A DNA stretch of 64,000 bases from Eriocheir sinensis (lineage: Eukaryota > Arthropoda > Malacostraca > Decapoda > Varunidae): positions 7,860,398 to 7,924,397 of the forward strand of contig NC_066562.1 in assembly GCF_024679095.1 (NCBI RefSeq), in the 5' to 3' direction. The translations under genes and the position numbers were made by a program. Numbering within the stretch: position 1 is the stretch's first letter; the number at the start of each line of letters is the position of its first letter. The notes beneath the pieces were generated by a model. It did no database searches and was not told the DNA's origin. It worked only from the letters and a program-made list of their open reading frames with translations. Shown here one piece after another: positions 47,180 through 58,272 of this stretch.

Positions 47180-47745
47180 GGAAAGGTTGTACGCTTCTCT
47201 CTCTCTCTCTCTCTCCGGAATCAAATTTATGAATATGTGAATAGATTTGAAATGTCTTTTAGTGAAGGAAGCAATACAAGAAAAAGCCGTCAAGATTGAG
47301 GAGGAAGGAAAGGAAGATGAAAAAGGAGGAAAGCAGAAGAGAAGAAAAAGAAGAAAGGAAAGGTCAGAGGCCACAACAAAGAAACGAATAACAAAAATAA
47401 AACTAGATAAAAGGATGAAGAAAAGGATAAAGAAGAAAAAACTAAAAAAAAAAATACGTGAACAAACAACAAAAAAACTAGAAGAAAGAAAGAAAAAAAA
47501 GACTAGAAAAGAGGAAATAAGAAAAGAAAAGAAAAAAAAAATCAAAACAGTCCAGTAAAACAAGAAAAGAAGAAAAATAAAAGAAAGAAGAAAAAATAAG
47601 AAAAGTAGAAGAAGAAAACTAAATAAATCAAAACAGTCCAGTGAAACAAGAAAAGAAGAAAAAGAAATAGAAAAGTTAAAAAAAGAATAAGTGACTTGGA
47701 ACATTCCAGTAAACAAATAAAAAAAAGAACTGATCTAAAAGTATT
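47180..47745. repeat. Short (CT)n then A/G-rich imperfect repeat
   Basis: CT at about 47193-47215. Further on, AAACAGTCCAGTAAAACAAG and AAACAGTCCAGTGAAACAAG (near 47545 and 47633) and a diverged ATTCCAGTAAACAAAT (near 47703) mark an ~80 bp unit in a purine-rich background. Confidence 0.75.
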
Positions 47746-48197
47746 CCTATGATCCATAAAAGGAAACCAGACTCGTATATTCCCTTGCCAAAAAAAAAAA
47801 AAAAAAAAACTACCCTGAAAAAAGATAAAAGGGAAGTCCATTGCGAGGAACCTATTGATAAAGCCTTATATAAAAAAAATACATCATATTCGAAAAAGAA
47901 ATTGGAGCGCCAGCGTAATCCTGCTGCGGAAATTGATAAATAAACAAATAAAATACTCGTGGAAATAAATAAATGAATAAGTGAATGTAAGCCGGCTACT
48001 GCAGAACGCGAATTTAATACAGAGAAAAAAGGGAAAATGAGGAAAGGAGTTATTGGTGAGAGTGAGCAAAACATTTAAAAGAAAAACGGTAGATATAGAC
48101 ATATTATTGACGACGAAAATGAATATGTAAACAAGAAAATGAAAAACTAAATACATGTAAGGGAAAACAAACAAAACCAGGAAAACAAGAAAACTAA
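47746..48197. other. AT-rich spacer
   Basis: Poly-A run near 47790 and mixed AT-rich sequence. No repeat unit or supportable frame. Confidence 0.5.
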
Positions 48198-48437
48198 TTA
48201 TATGCAAAGAAAATGAGAAAGAAAAATACAGCCGTCCCTCGCGAAAGCCGTCCAGCAATGTAAATGTGGCTGGGTGCATCCGTAGAGTTTTCCACATCTC
48301 TGCTTGAGTAATGCTCCTCCCGCAGCACGCTCTTCGTCTGTTAGCCATTCATTAGCCGCGAAATATGCAGTAGGGAGGCTTATAAGTGCAGTTAGCATGA
48401 GAGTAACGATAAAAGACAATAACATAGGCAACACCAT
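48198..48437 (-). other. Unvalidated 79-codon open frame in unique sequence
   Basis: This frame lies in the least repetitive, GC-balanced stretch of the window (about 48220-48560). Its start codon has a favourable context (GCCATGG on the minus strand). Residues about 3-28 are strongly hydrophobic (LLSFIVTLMLTALISL), compatible with a signal peptide or membrane segment. Then comes NEWLTDEERAAGG and a tail with four Cys spaced C-x5-C-x6-C-x8-C. I recognise no family. I see no convincing splice donor, poly-A signal or promoter, and an overlapping plus-strand frame also exists. Chance is a real possibility. Confidence 0.15.
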
Positions 48438-48499
48438 GGCTGGATTAAAGTATTGGAGTCAGGAAATTCAAGATAGGGATGAGCTCGAATAGAAGGAAA

Positions 48500-48952
48500 G
48501 CTAAATAATAAGAAGCAAGCCAACGCTGCGGTGGAGTTAAAAGTACTTGAAGAAGAGAGTCAGCTGTTAATGTGCTTTGCATTTTCCATCATCATATATA
48601 TTTTCCTTGATATTTCTGTGTCTTTACTAATGTTACTTACCTGTGTTTCCTTACCTGTATTCTTACTTCTTTAATATTCTTACTTATTATTTATGTTTTC
48701 CTACTGTTACTTCCTTTATGTTCTGATTCTTCCTTTTCTGTACCTTAACTTACCTTTGTCTCACGTTATACACACTCACACCTCAGCGGGTAAAAGAGAG
48801 GGGTAAGGGAAGGGGGAGGGAAGCCACAGAGGGAACAAGAAGCGGGTCCTTGAATGAAAAATGGATGTAATTTGTGCAGCCAGCGTGTCCTGCCCAATCA
48901 TTAGACTTTGTAGTGACGAGCGTGATAAATTACATGTAATATTCATGTGTCG

Positions 48953-48953
<1 letters not shown>
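48500..48953. other. Ordinary-complexity spacer
   Basis: Unique sequence with short TTACCTGTGTTTCCTTACCT words near 48640 and a purine-rich patch near 48790. No gene. Confidence 0.5.

Positions 48954-48982
<29 letters not shown>
48954..48982. repeat. (GT)n microsatellite
   Basis: About 14 GT dinucleotides. Confidence 0.95.
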
Positions 48983-48985
<3 letters not shown>

Positions 48986-49149
48986 AGCAATGAATGAGTG
49001 GTGATGAGTTTTAATATTTGACTTTATATATCTTTGTATCATTATGTTTTTTCTTATCGGCATTTTGAGGTCGATTGGGTTCGTTTGATGTTGTGCAGTT
49101 TTGTGATTTATTTATGGTGTATTAGTTTTTCTTTACCCGTTTCTCTTAA

Positions 49150-49600
49150 GTGGAACAAGATAAACTGGAATAAGTTGGAAGTGAGTTAAGACGTATGTTA
49201 AATTATGACTAAAGGCAAGAGTAATATTAATAAGTAAAGAAGATGCATTAGAACAAGTATATACAAGATGAAAGGGAAAGCTAAACACATATTGAGATAG
49301 AAAAAATAATGATAAATGAAGGGGAAAAAAAAGCACGATTTGGGCAAGGTAGACTATATTAAGTAAGTCAACTGCATTAAAACAAGTATATACCAGACAC
49401 AGGGGAAAGCTAAACACACTTTGAAATAGAACCACGAATAAAAAAAATGAGAACGGAAGGAGGAAATAAGCAAGATTTAAGTATGGTAGTTTTAGATAAG
49501 CAAGTTGCAGTGAAAAGCAACACTTATCAGACAAAAAAAAAAAAAGAAGCTAAAACACAACTTGCAATGCGAACACGAAAGAGGAAATACTAGCTTAAGG
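49150..49600. repeat. ~129-140 bp repeat, 3 copies
   Basis: GGGAAAGCTAAACACA occurs near 49274 and 49403, with a decayed third (GAAGCTAAAACACAAC near 49545). Units share TTAAAACAAGTATATACCAG or AGAACAAGTATATACAAGA and GCAAGATTTAAGTATGGTAG-type phrases. Confidence 0.82.
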
Positions 49601-49790
49601 AGGTAATAGGGATGAGTCAAGCAGCACATTACCATGACTCAGAAAATACAGAATAAGGGCAGAACAGAACATCGCTAAGGTGCAGTTGAAAATACATAGT
49701 AAACACGAGAGGCAACACGAGGAACATGCAGACTTACAAATATAAACGTGAATGCGAAACACAAGATTAAATTCATTGCAAAGAAGACTA

Positions 49791-49794
<4 letters not shown>

Positions 49795-49866
<72 letters not shown>
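49795..49866. repeat. (GA)n microsatellite
   Basis: About 72 bp of GA dinucleotides. Confidence 0.97.
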
Positions 49867-49868
<2 letters not shown>

Positions 49869-50159
49869 AAAAAGAGAGAAAGACTAAGCAGAGAGACAGA
49901 AATGTTAATGAGTATAAATGCTACCCGACCAAACACATACACAGACCGAGTGAATAAATGGAAAATAAAAAAGCAAGAACATGTGGATAGGAAATGAAAG
50001 AGAATAGAACATGAAGCGGAATTGAAATGTAAAAGAAAGTGAAATAGATGATAAAGTGTACAGAAAAAATGAACGAATAGAATCGAAAATAAGAAGCAAG
50101 ATTGTTAAAGATCAGAAAGAGCGATTAAGAAAAGAAAATCCTATAAGAAGAAAAAAGAG

Positions 50160-50162
<3 letters not shown>

Positions 50163-50219
<57 letters not shown>

Positions 50220-50269
50220 AAAAGTTATTAATTATCTCACAAACAAGACGAGAAAATTGTTATATGTAT

Positions 50270-50309
<40 letters not shown>

Positions 50310-50350
50310 GGGAGAGAAGGAGAGAGAGAAAGAGCGGCAGGTAAAAAGTG

Positions 50351-50381
<31 letters not shown>

Positions 50382-50383
50382 AA

Positions 50384-50472
<89 letters not shown>
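50163..50472. repeat. Ordered (GA)n-(GT)n-(CT)n-(CA)n cluster
   Basis: GA 50163-50218, GT 50271-50306, CT 50352-50381, CA 50385-50472. Two complementary pairs (GA with CT, GT with CA) are interleaved rather than nested. Confidence 0.96.
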
Positions 50473-50475
<3 letters not shown>

Positions 50476-50504
50476 CCATTACGTCACTACATTCCGTCGA
50501 CGCT

Positions 50505-50928
50505 TCAGGCCAGGGTTTTTTTTTTTTTTTCGTTTTTTTTTTTACCTTTTCAGGTTTTTCGCCTCGCCGGACCCCATCAGATTTTAATTTTTCGTGTAAC
50601 AATTTTATTTCGATTTTTATTTTGTCGGAGTTGTGGACCGGCTGACTGAATGACTGACTCTCTCTCTCTCTCTCGACGCTAAGTGAATTTTTGCCCTGAC
50701 ATTTTATCTTTTTTTTTTTTCGCGAGTGTCAGATTTTTTTTCCCTCATTTTATTTCTCATTTTTTTCTGTCAGATGAATTAACTTTTTTTTTTTACTCTG
50801 CGTTGTCATTTTTGTGTTGATTTCTTTTTTTCTTTATTTATTTGTTCATTCTTTTAGTGATATTTGCTTTACTTTCTTTGTTTCTTTTTATCTTAGTTAA
50901 TACTCGTGTTTCTCTGTCTGTCTCTTTT
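50505..50928. other. T-rich spacer
   Basis: T-runs and T-rich words with short unique patches (TTTTCGCCTCGCCGGACCCC near 50557). No repeat unit or gene. Confidence 0.55.
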
Positions 50929-50968
50929 CCCTCTCTCTCTCTCTCTCTCTCTCCATACGCACACAGGT

Positions 50969-51013
<45 letters not shown>

Positions 51014-51122
51014 TCACATTATATAGCGATTAACGGAACATTTTCTGGTAACGTTGAAAAAAAAAGTTGGCGGTTAGCGAAAAATTCAATTACGGTGTAT
51101 TGAGCTTCTGAACGATAACCCG

Positions 51123-51172
<50 letters not shown>
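50929..51172. repeat. (CT)n, (GA)n and (CA)n
   Basis: CT about 50929-50953, GA 50971-51010 (complementary, 17 bp apart, so able to form a hairpin), then CA 51125-51172. Confidence 0.93.
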
Positions 51173-51175
<3 letters not shown>

Positions 51176-51292
51176 TAAAAGGAAAATGATTTAACTTTAT
51201 GTGGAAGGGAAGAAAAAAAAGTCCTTAATGCAAACCTCAAGTGGAAAAAAGGAGATAAAATACGTAACTTTGGGATGAAAAATGAAGCTAGT

Positions 51293-51412
<120 letters not shown>

Positions 51413-51639
51413 GAGTTTACTTTGATGAAAAAAAATATAAAAAAATAACATATTGCTTATTTAAAAACAATATTCAGTGCATAATTTGGGTCACTGACAA
51501 TTTCCAACATTTTGCAACACATTTTAAGTTAAAGAAAAAAAGAAGAATATATATTAATTGTGTCATTTCATTACTGCTGAAATAAAAATAGAATAACAGT
51601 AATACAGATAATTTAAAATGATACTACTACTGCAATAAC

Positions 51640-52150
<511 letters not shown>

Positions 52151-52159
52151 CTAATAACC

Positions 52160-52400
52160 AAAATAATAAGTAAACAAACTCACTCACAAGCCCCTCCCTT
52201 AAAAGTCTTCGCCAAAAGCCAAAAATAAAACCACTCACAGGCGCCTCCGATAACATCTTAATAAGCACTCTTAGAAAGGAGAGCTTGGGGAGATTACAGC
52301 GTCCCTTTTTAACCGAATTTAGGAGCGAAGATAAAAGCAATTTACGCCGTCCCTTCTTAACAAAGCTTACGCAGGGAGTTGAGAGACTTAGAAAAGAACA
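52160..52400. other. Ordinary-complexity segment with a weak relative at 52.9 kb
   Basis: CACTCACAAGCCCCTCCC and CACTCACAGGCGCCTCC suggest two diverged half-copies. ACTCTTAGAAAGGAGAGCTT with GATTACAGCGTCCC is echoed by CTTCTTAGAAATGGCAGATT and ATTACAACGTTC near 52940. This may be an unrecognised dispersed repeat. Confidence 0.4.
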
Positions 52401-52497
52401 CTGAGCCTGAAGGGGGGTAAAGGACGCGGCGCTGAGAGGAGAAAATAAGAGAAAAAAAAGACAGCGGGCGAAATTGATACATGACGGGGGGGTGGGG

Positions 52498-52499
<2 letters not shown>

Positions 52500-52590
<91 letters not shown>
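52500..52590. repeat. (GA)n microsatellite
   Basis: About 91 bp of GA dinucleotides after a short G-run. Confidence 0.97.
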
Positions 52591-52594
<4 letters not shown>

Positions 52595-52664
52595 TGCATG
52601 AAGCGTCTCAGGAGGTATTTGTTGTAGATGATCTTATAAAACCCATACAAGTAGATTAGGTAGG

Positions 52665-52812
52665 TAGATTGATAGATAGATAGATAGACAGATAGACAGA
52701 TAGATGCATAGACAGACAGATAGATGGATGGATAGGTAGATAGGTTGATAGATATACAGATAGATAGATACACACATTTATACTCGTACATACATACATA
52801 CATACATACATA
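52665..52812. repeat. (GATA)n/(GACA)n and (CATA)n
   Basis: GATAGATAGATAGACAGATA words to about 52770, then (CATA)n at 52787-52812. Confidence 0.93.
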
Positions 52813-53050
52813 AATACCTTGATGCATAGATATATAAATTGATAGTTGAAGACAAAATGAAAGTAATTTAATCTGATACATGGGCGCAATAATCAATCTC
52901 CCCCCAAGAGTATTTCTCGCAAACTAATAACAAGGTGCTTCTTAGAAATGGCAGATTAATTACAACGTTCTTCTTCATAAATCTTCCAGTCGTAATGTCC
53001 AAAGGTTCGCTGTAATAATTTATCTAGCAACTGTGTGATGAATGTGAAGT
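52813..53050. other. Ordinary-complexity spacer
   Basis: Unique sequence. Positions 52930-52975 resemble part of the 52.2-52.35 kb segment. No gene. Confidence 0.5.
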
Positions 53051-53640
53051 GTAATGAAAATATTGATGATTATTCCTAAGATTTATTTTTTATGTACTGC
53101 AAAGAAAACAGCTCAAGGGCAAAAAACAAAAACAAAAAAAAAAACAATAATGAAAAAAAGCCCGCTAGTGTAACGAAAATATAGATTGTTATTCCTAAGA
53201 TTAATTTTTTATGTACTGCAAAGAAAACAGCTCAAAGGCAAAAAAACAAAAAAAAAACAATAATGAAAAAAAGCCCGCTAGTGTAACGAAAATATAGATT
53301 GTTATTCCTAAGATTTATTTTTTATGTACTGCAAAGAAAACAGCTCAAGGGCAAAAAAAAAAAAAAGAAAACAATAATGAAAAAAAGCCCGCTAGTGTAA
53401 CGAAAATATGGATGATTATTCCTAAGATTTATTTTTTATGTACTGCATAGAAAACAGCTCAAGGGCAAAAAAAAAAAAGAATAAAACAATAATGAAAAAA
53501 AGCCCGCTAGTGTAACGAAAATATAGATGATTATTCCTAAGATTTAAAACAGCTCAAGGGCAAAAAAAAAAAAGAATAAAACAATAATGAAAAAAAGCCC
53601 GCTAGTGTAACGAAAATATAGATGATTATTCCTAAGATTT
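53051..53640. repeat. 95-119 bp tandem array built from flank plus dispersed-element 3' end
   Basis: GTAACGAAAATATAGATGAT starts units at about 53051, 53170, 53283, 53397, 53512 and 53607. Each unit continues through TTATTCCTAAGATTTATTTT, TACTGCAAAGAAAACAGCTC and AAAAAAGCCCGCTAGT, so it contains the A-tail end of the dispersed element. One unit has lost about 20 bp. Confidence 0.93.
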
Positions 53641-53795
53641 ATTTTTTATGTACTGCAAAGAAAACAGCTCAAGGGAAAAAAAATTAATGAAAAAAACAAT
53701 CGCTAGTCACTGCTCCATTAAAAAAGAGTTCAGAGGAGCGGCCGAAAGAGAGGCCAATTTCGGGAGGAGAGGTGTCCTGATGTTCTCTTAAGTTC
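53640..53795 (-). mobile_element. Near full-length dispersed element at the array's right end
   Basis: TACTGCAAAGAAAACAGCTC, CGCTAGTCACTGCTCCATTA, GAGGAGCGGCCGAAAGAGAG, CCAATTTCGGGAGGAGAGGT and GTCCTGATGTTC. It extends about 90 bp further than the truncated versions in the preceding tandem units and is probably the founding insertion. Confidence 0.88.
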
Positions 53796-53854
53796 AATAG
53801 CCGGAGAAACTGATATAATGTCCCAGTATGTAAATTAAGAGTAAAATAAGTAAG

Positions 53855-53938
53855 TACAGGGAGCGGGGAGTAGCGGGCTTTTTTTTCTACACTCTTTTCG
53901 TTGCCCTTGAGCCGTCTCCTTTGTTGTAAAAAAAAAAA
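53855..53938 (+). mobile_element. 3' half of poly(A)-tailed dispersed element
   Basis: GGAGCGGGGAGTAGCGGGCT, a T-run, then TGCCCTTGAGCCGTCTCCTT and TGTTGTAAAAAAAAAA. A-tail on the plus strand. Opposite in orientation to its neighbour 60 bp away. Confidence 0.87.
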
Positions 53939-53944
53939 AAAAAC

Positions 53945-54030
53945 ATAGCACCGTGGCCTTAGCTTTGAAATACATAAATAAATAGAAGTTAAGTAAAGTA
54001 AGTAAATAGATCAATAATAGAGTAGATAAA
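53945..54030. repeat. Dispersed unit shared with 57.5-57.8 kb
   Basis: CACCGTGGCCTTAGCTTTGA followed by ATAAATAGAAGTTAAGTAAA matches the tandem units at 57.57 and 57.70 kb. Confidence 0.75.
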
Positions 54031-54239
54031 ACTAAAAAAAGGAAATATAACCTAGATATCGCAATACTAAAAAGATGCGAATCTTATGGCAGTTCCTGAG
54101 GACACGAACTGCTACACAAAGGGTCACTCGGGCCATAGCTTATAACATTAAAGATCTACATCATAATTTCCAGGAAGGTCAGCCGTTACCTTTTATTTCT
54201 TGCCTCCCATAAATCACAGCGGCAGAAAGTTACGCCTGC

Positions 54240-55110
54240 TCTTGTTGCTGTGGTTGAGAGTAATGCTGTATATGATCCTCTGCGATATAGATTCCAATAC
54301 CAAGGTACTCTGTGTATTGTTAACGGCGTGAGTACCTGATCTATATCCTTCCTTGTGTCCCATAGATTGCAATGCTAAAAAATAGGTGATATAGATTCCA
54401 GTACCAAGGAACTCTGTGTATTGTTAACGGCGTGAGTACCTGATCTATATTCTTCCTTGTGTCCCATAGATTGCAATGCTAAAAAATAGGTGATATAGAT
54501 TCCAGTACCAAGGAACTCTGTGTATTGTTAACGGACTGAGTACCTGATGTATTTCTTTGCTTGTGTCACAGATTGCAGTGCTATAAAAATAGGTGATATA
54601 GATTCCAGTACCAAGGAACTCTGTGTATTGTTAACGGACTGAGTACCTGATGTATTTCCTTCCTTGAGTCATAGATTGCAGTGCTATAAAAATAGATGAT
54701 ATAGATTCCAGTACCAAGGAACTCTATGTATTGTTAACGGACTGAGTACCTGATGTATGTGTGACGTCCTATAGTTTGCAATACTAAAACAATTGGTGAT
54801 ATAGATTCCAGTCCCAAAGAAATCTATGTATTGTTTAACGGACTGAGTAACTGCTCTATGTCCTTCCTTGTGTCGATAGCCAGAGAAACTTATATATTTC
54901 CCTGTACGTATGTGAATTAAAAGTAAAAAATAAAAATAGTAAGTAAAGGGAGAAACTAACACTAAAAAATGCTAAAAATGATAAAAAAAAATGTGATATA
55001 GATTCCAGTACCAAAGAAATCCAAGTATTGTTTAACGGACTAAGTACCTGATATATTTCCTTCTTTGTGTCCTATAGATTGCAATGCTAAAACGTTATGT
55101 GATCCAAGTT
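54240..55110. repeat. 103-104 bp tandem array, about 8 copies
   Basis: GATATAGATTCCAGTACCAA recurs at about 54388, 54492, 54595 and 54698. Units carry CTCTGTGTATTGTTAACGG, GAGTACCTGAT and ATAGATTGCAATGCTAAAA. Confidence 0.93.
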
Positions 55111-55129
55111 ATATAAAAGTTATGACAAG

Positions 55130-56345
55130 TACGAAGTAAAAAGTAATGCTACAGACGGTCCTTTGTGCCATAGACCCCAATAGCAAAGATTTCCACGTAG
55201 TATTTCGCTTGACTGACTCCTCCTAACCGTTGCCTCACAAATACATTCCCTTTCTTAACCAATACATTCTGAGATATAAATCCTAAACCCGTACTCTGAT
55301 ATTTCTCTGTAGCAGACGTTGGATTTTGTTTCTTTGTGCTACAGACCCAACACCAAAGATGTCTATAAAATACTTTCCTTGGCTGACTCTTAAGCGTTGT
55401 GCTAAGGACATATTCCCTTTCTTAACCAATAGATTCTGAGATATAACTCCTAAACTCGCGCCCTGATATATATTTCTCTCCAGCAGACGTTGGATATTGC
55501 TGCTTTGTGCTACAGATCCCAACACCAACGATTTCTATAAAATATTTTCCCTTGCTGACTGTTAAGCGTTTTGCTACAGACATATTCCCTTCTAAAACCT
55601 AAATCCTTGCCCTGATATTTCTCTGGCGCAGATGATGGATATTGCTGCTTTGTGACATATTCCCTTTCCAAAACCTAAAGCCTTGCCGTGGTATTTCTCT
55701 GGCGCAGACGTTGGATATTGTTTCTTTGTGCTACAGATCCCAACACTAACGAGCTCTATAAAATACCTTCCTTGGGTGACTCTTAGGCGTTGTGTTACAG
55801 ACATATTCCCTTCTAAAACCTAAATCCTTGCCCTGATATTTCTCTGGCGCAGATGATGGATATTGCTGCTTTGTGCTACAGATCCCAACACTAACGAGCT
55901 CTATAAAATACTTTCCCTTGGTGACTCTTAGGCGTTGTGTTACAGACATATTCCCTTTCCAAAACCTAAAGCCTTGTCATAGTATTTCTCTGGTGCAGAC
56001 ATTGGTTTCTTTGTGCTACAGATCCCGGCACCAAAAATCTCTATAAAATACCTTCCTTGGGTGACTTAGGCGTTGTGCTACAGACACATTCTCTTTCTAA
56101 AACCTATAGCCTTGTCATAGTATTTCTCTGGCGCAGACATTGGTTTCTTTGTACTACAGATCCCGGCACCAAAAATCTCTATAAAATACCTTCCTTGGGT
56201 GACTTAGGCGTTGTGCTACAGACACATTCTCTTTCTAAAACCTATAGCCTTGTCATAGTATTTCTCTGGCGCAGACGTTGGTTTCTTTGTACTACAGATT
56301 GCAACACCAACGATCTCTACAATATTTCACTGGACTGATTTCTAA
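55130..56345. repeat. 135-140 bp tandem array with ~171 bp variants, about 8 copies
   Basis: TTTGTGCTACAGATCCC or close variants at 55333, 55504, 55735, 55870, 56010, 56148 and 56286. Units share TTCTCTGGCGCAGACGTTGG, AAAATACCTTCCTTGGGTGA and GCGTTGTG. The last three steps are about 138 bp and nearly identical. Phrases resemble the adjacent 103 bp array. Confidence 0.92.
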
Positions 56346-56490
56346 ACGGGGGGGTTACGGTTACAATCCCTTTTTTTAAGTCTTAGGTCGTGAACCGTAA
56401 AACTCAAACCCGGGACCGTATTTTTCCTGGCGTAGACGTACGTTTTTGAGCTATTGTGTGCTAAGGCTTGTTGATACACGTCGATACAGG

Positions 56491-56494
<4 letters not shown>

Positions 56495-56580
<86 letters not shown>
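56495..56580. repeat. (CT)n microsatellite
   Basis: About 86 bp of CT dinucleotides on the plus strand. Confidence 0.97.
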
Positions 56581-56584
<4 letters not shown>

Positions 56585-56799
56585 CCTGTTACGTGGAGAG
56601 CTTGTTGAGTCTCCTGATACAAAGACTCACGCGTGTGGCAAATCCTTGGAGCGGCTGTCAAAGGAGAAGGGATTGCGTGTGTACCTTATAGTTGAAGTTT
56701 GGGACGAGAAGCTGAGATATACTGCTTCGAAAGGTCCTTAGAATGTTATTGATTGTGTTTTGCTGTTTTGAATGTGATGGGCTACGTGTGTGTGTCAGA
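56581..56799. other. Ordinary-complexity spacer
   Basis: Unique sequence (GTTACGTGGAGAGCTTGTTG near 56587). No gene. Confidence 0.5.
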
Positions 56800-57345
56800 G
56801 CGAAAGTATTTTAAAGTAGAGTAGAATTAAATGTTTTTAGAGAAGAGTAGATGAGTGTTTTAGAGTAGAGAATAAGTGTTGTAGGATAGTTGATTTCGTA
56901 CGTATGTTAGTGGAATTATTTTTAAAGCAGAATAGAAATTAGTGTTTTAAAGAGGAGTAGAAGAATTAGAGAGTAGAGGAGTGTTTTAGAGTAGAATAGA
57001 GGGGTATTAAGATATCTGATTATGTATTGCTTGGAATTAGTTTGGTTACGCATTTTAGAGAAGTGGTTTTAGAGGAGAGTAGAAGTAGTATAAAGTAAAG
57101 AAGTATTTTAGAGTAGAGTAGAAGTATTGTGAAGTAAAGAAGAAGTATTTTAGAATAGAGTAGAAGTATTTTAGAGTAGAGTAAAGTAGAAGTATTGTAA
57201 AGAAGTGTTATAGAGTACATATATTTTAGAGTAGAGTAGTAGAAGTATGGTAAAGTAAAAGATAAGTATTTTAGAGTAGAGTACAGTTATTATAGAGTAG
57301 AGGAGACGTATTTAAAAGCACAAGAGAAGTATTTTAAAGTAGAAG
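56800..57345. repeat. TTTTAGAGTAGAGTAGAAGT minisatellite
   Basis: AGTATTTTAGAGTAGAGTAG and AAGTATTGTAAAGTAAAG alternate for over 500 bp at irregular 20-40 bp spacing. The TTTTAGAGTAGA core is present in nearly every unit. Confidence 0.85.
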
Positions 57346-57469
57346 TCATTAAATACAAATCATATAAAGCTGACCTTTCCAACACAAATAAAATCAAGGC
57401 GAAATAAAAAGGTCGACTGAACTTTGACCTTTCTCTCTGGGGAACTTGAATCACTAGACCGTGACTAAC
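57346..57469. other. Short unique segment with a DR1-like word
   Basis: Ordinary sequence. 57418-57430 reads TGAACTTTGACCT, the reverse complement of AGGTCAAAGTTCA, a direct repeat with one-base spacing as bound by HNF4/RXR-type nuclear receptors. No promoter or gene is visible nearby, so function is unproven. Confidence 0.3.
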
Positions 57470-57830
57470 AAAAAAAAAAGTAAATGAAGTAAAGTTAATA
57501 AAAGTAAATAAGTAAAAGATGATAAAGTGGAGCAATTTATAAGAAGACAAGTAAGTAAAAGAAAACAAACAAACACCGTCGCCTTAGCTTTAAAATAAAT
57601 AAATAAATAAAAGAAGTAAAGTAGATAAAGTAAGTAAGTAGAATATAATAAAATGAAGTAAATTATAAGTAAAAAAAAGGAATTAAAGGGGGAAACTAAC
57701 ACCGTCGCCTTAGCTTTGAAATAAATAAATAAATAGTAGTGAAGTAAAGTAAATAAATAAATGATAAAGTAAGTAAAAGTAAAAAAAGTAAATATGGCAA
57801 TAAAATACCACCGTCTCCCCGGCTCTGAAA
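57470..57830. repeat. ~127 bp AT-rich repeat, about 3 copies
   Basis: ACACCGTCGCCTTAGCTTT at about 57574 and 57701, with a diverged ACCACCGTCTCCCCGGCTCT near 57808. AATAAATAAATA and AAGTAAAGTAAATA follow. A single relative is at 53945-54030. Confidence 0.85.
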
Positions 57831-57893
57831 TTCCCCCCAAACGGTTTTCTATATTAATAATTTTAGGGCAGACTTTGTAGTGCTGTTGAGGCA

Positions 57894-57896
<3 letters not shown>

Positions 57897-57978
<82 letters not shown>

Positions 57979-58038
57979 CTCCATTACTTTTTTTCTCTTA
58001 TTCTCCCTTTCCCTTTACTTCAACCCCCCCCTGCCCCC

Positions 58039-58088
<50 letters not shown>

Positions 58089-58143
58089 GCTCGCCTCATA
58101 AATTTCTCTCCTCCTCCTCCTCCTCCTCCTCCTCCTCCTCCTC
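57897..58143. repeat. Two (CT)n tracts and (CTC)n
   Basis: CT 57897-57976 and 58041-58086, then CTC triplets 58109-58143. All pyrimidine on the plus strand. Confidence 0.96.
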
Positions 58144-58215
58144 CACACTCTACATATTCACTCTACACGAGAATTAGGCCTAAAAAAAGTGTGTGTGGTT
58201 ATGTCACTTTCATCC

Positions 58216-58219
<4 letters not shown>

Positions 58220-58271
<52 letters not shown>
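58220..58271. repeat. (CT)n followed by (CA)n
   Basis: CT to about 58254 then CA with one CG interruption. Confidence 0.95.

Positions 58272-58272
<1 letters not shown>

Noticed and set aside
48304..48492. Plus-strand frame overlapping the 48.2 kb minus-strand frame, with a purine-rich word before an internal ATG
   Set aside because: A bacterial or phage origin was considered, but the flanks continue as ordinary AT-rich host sequence and I recognise no bacterial family.
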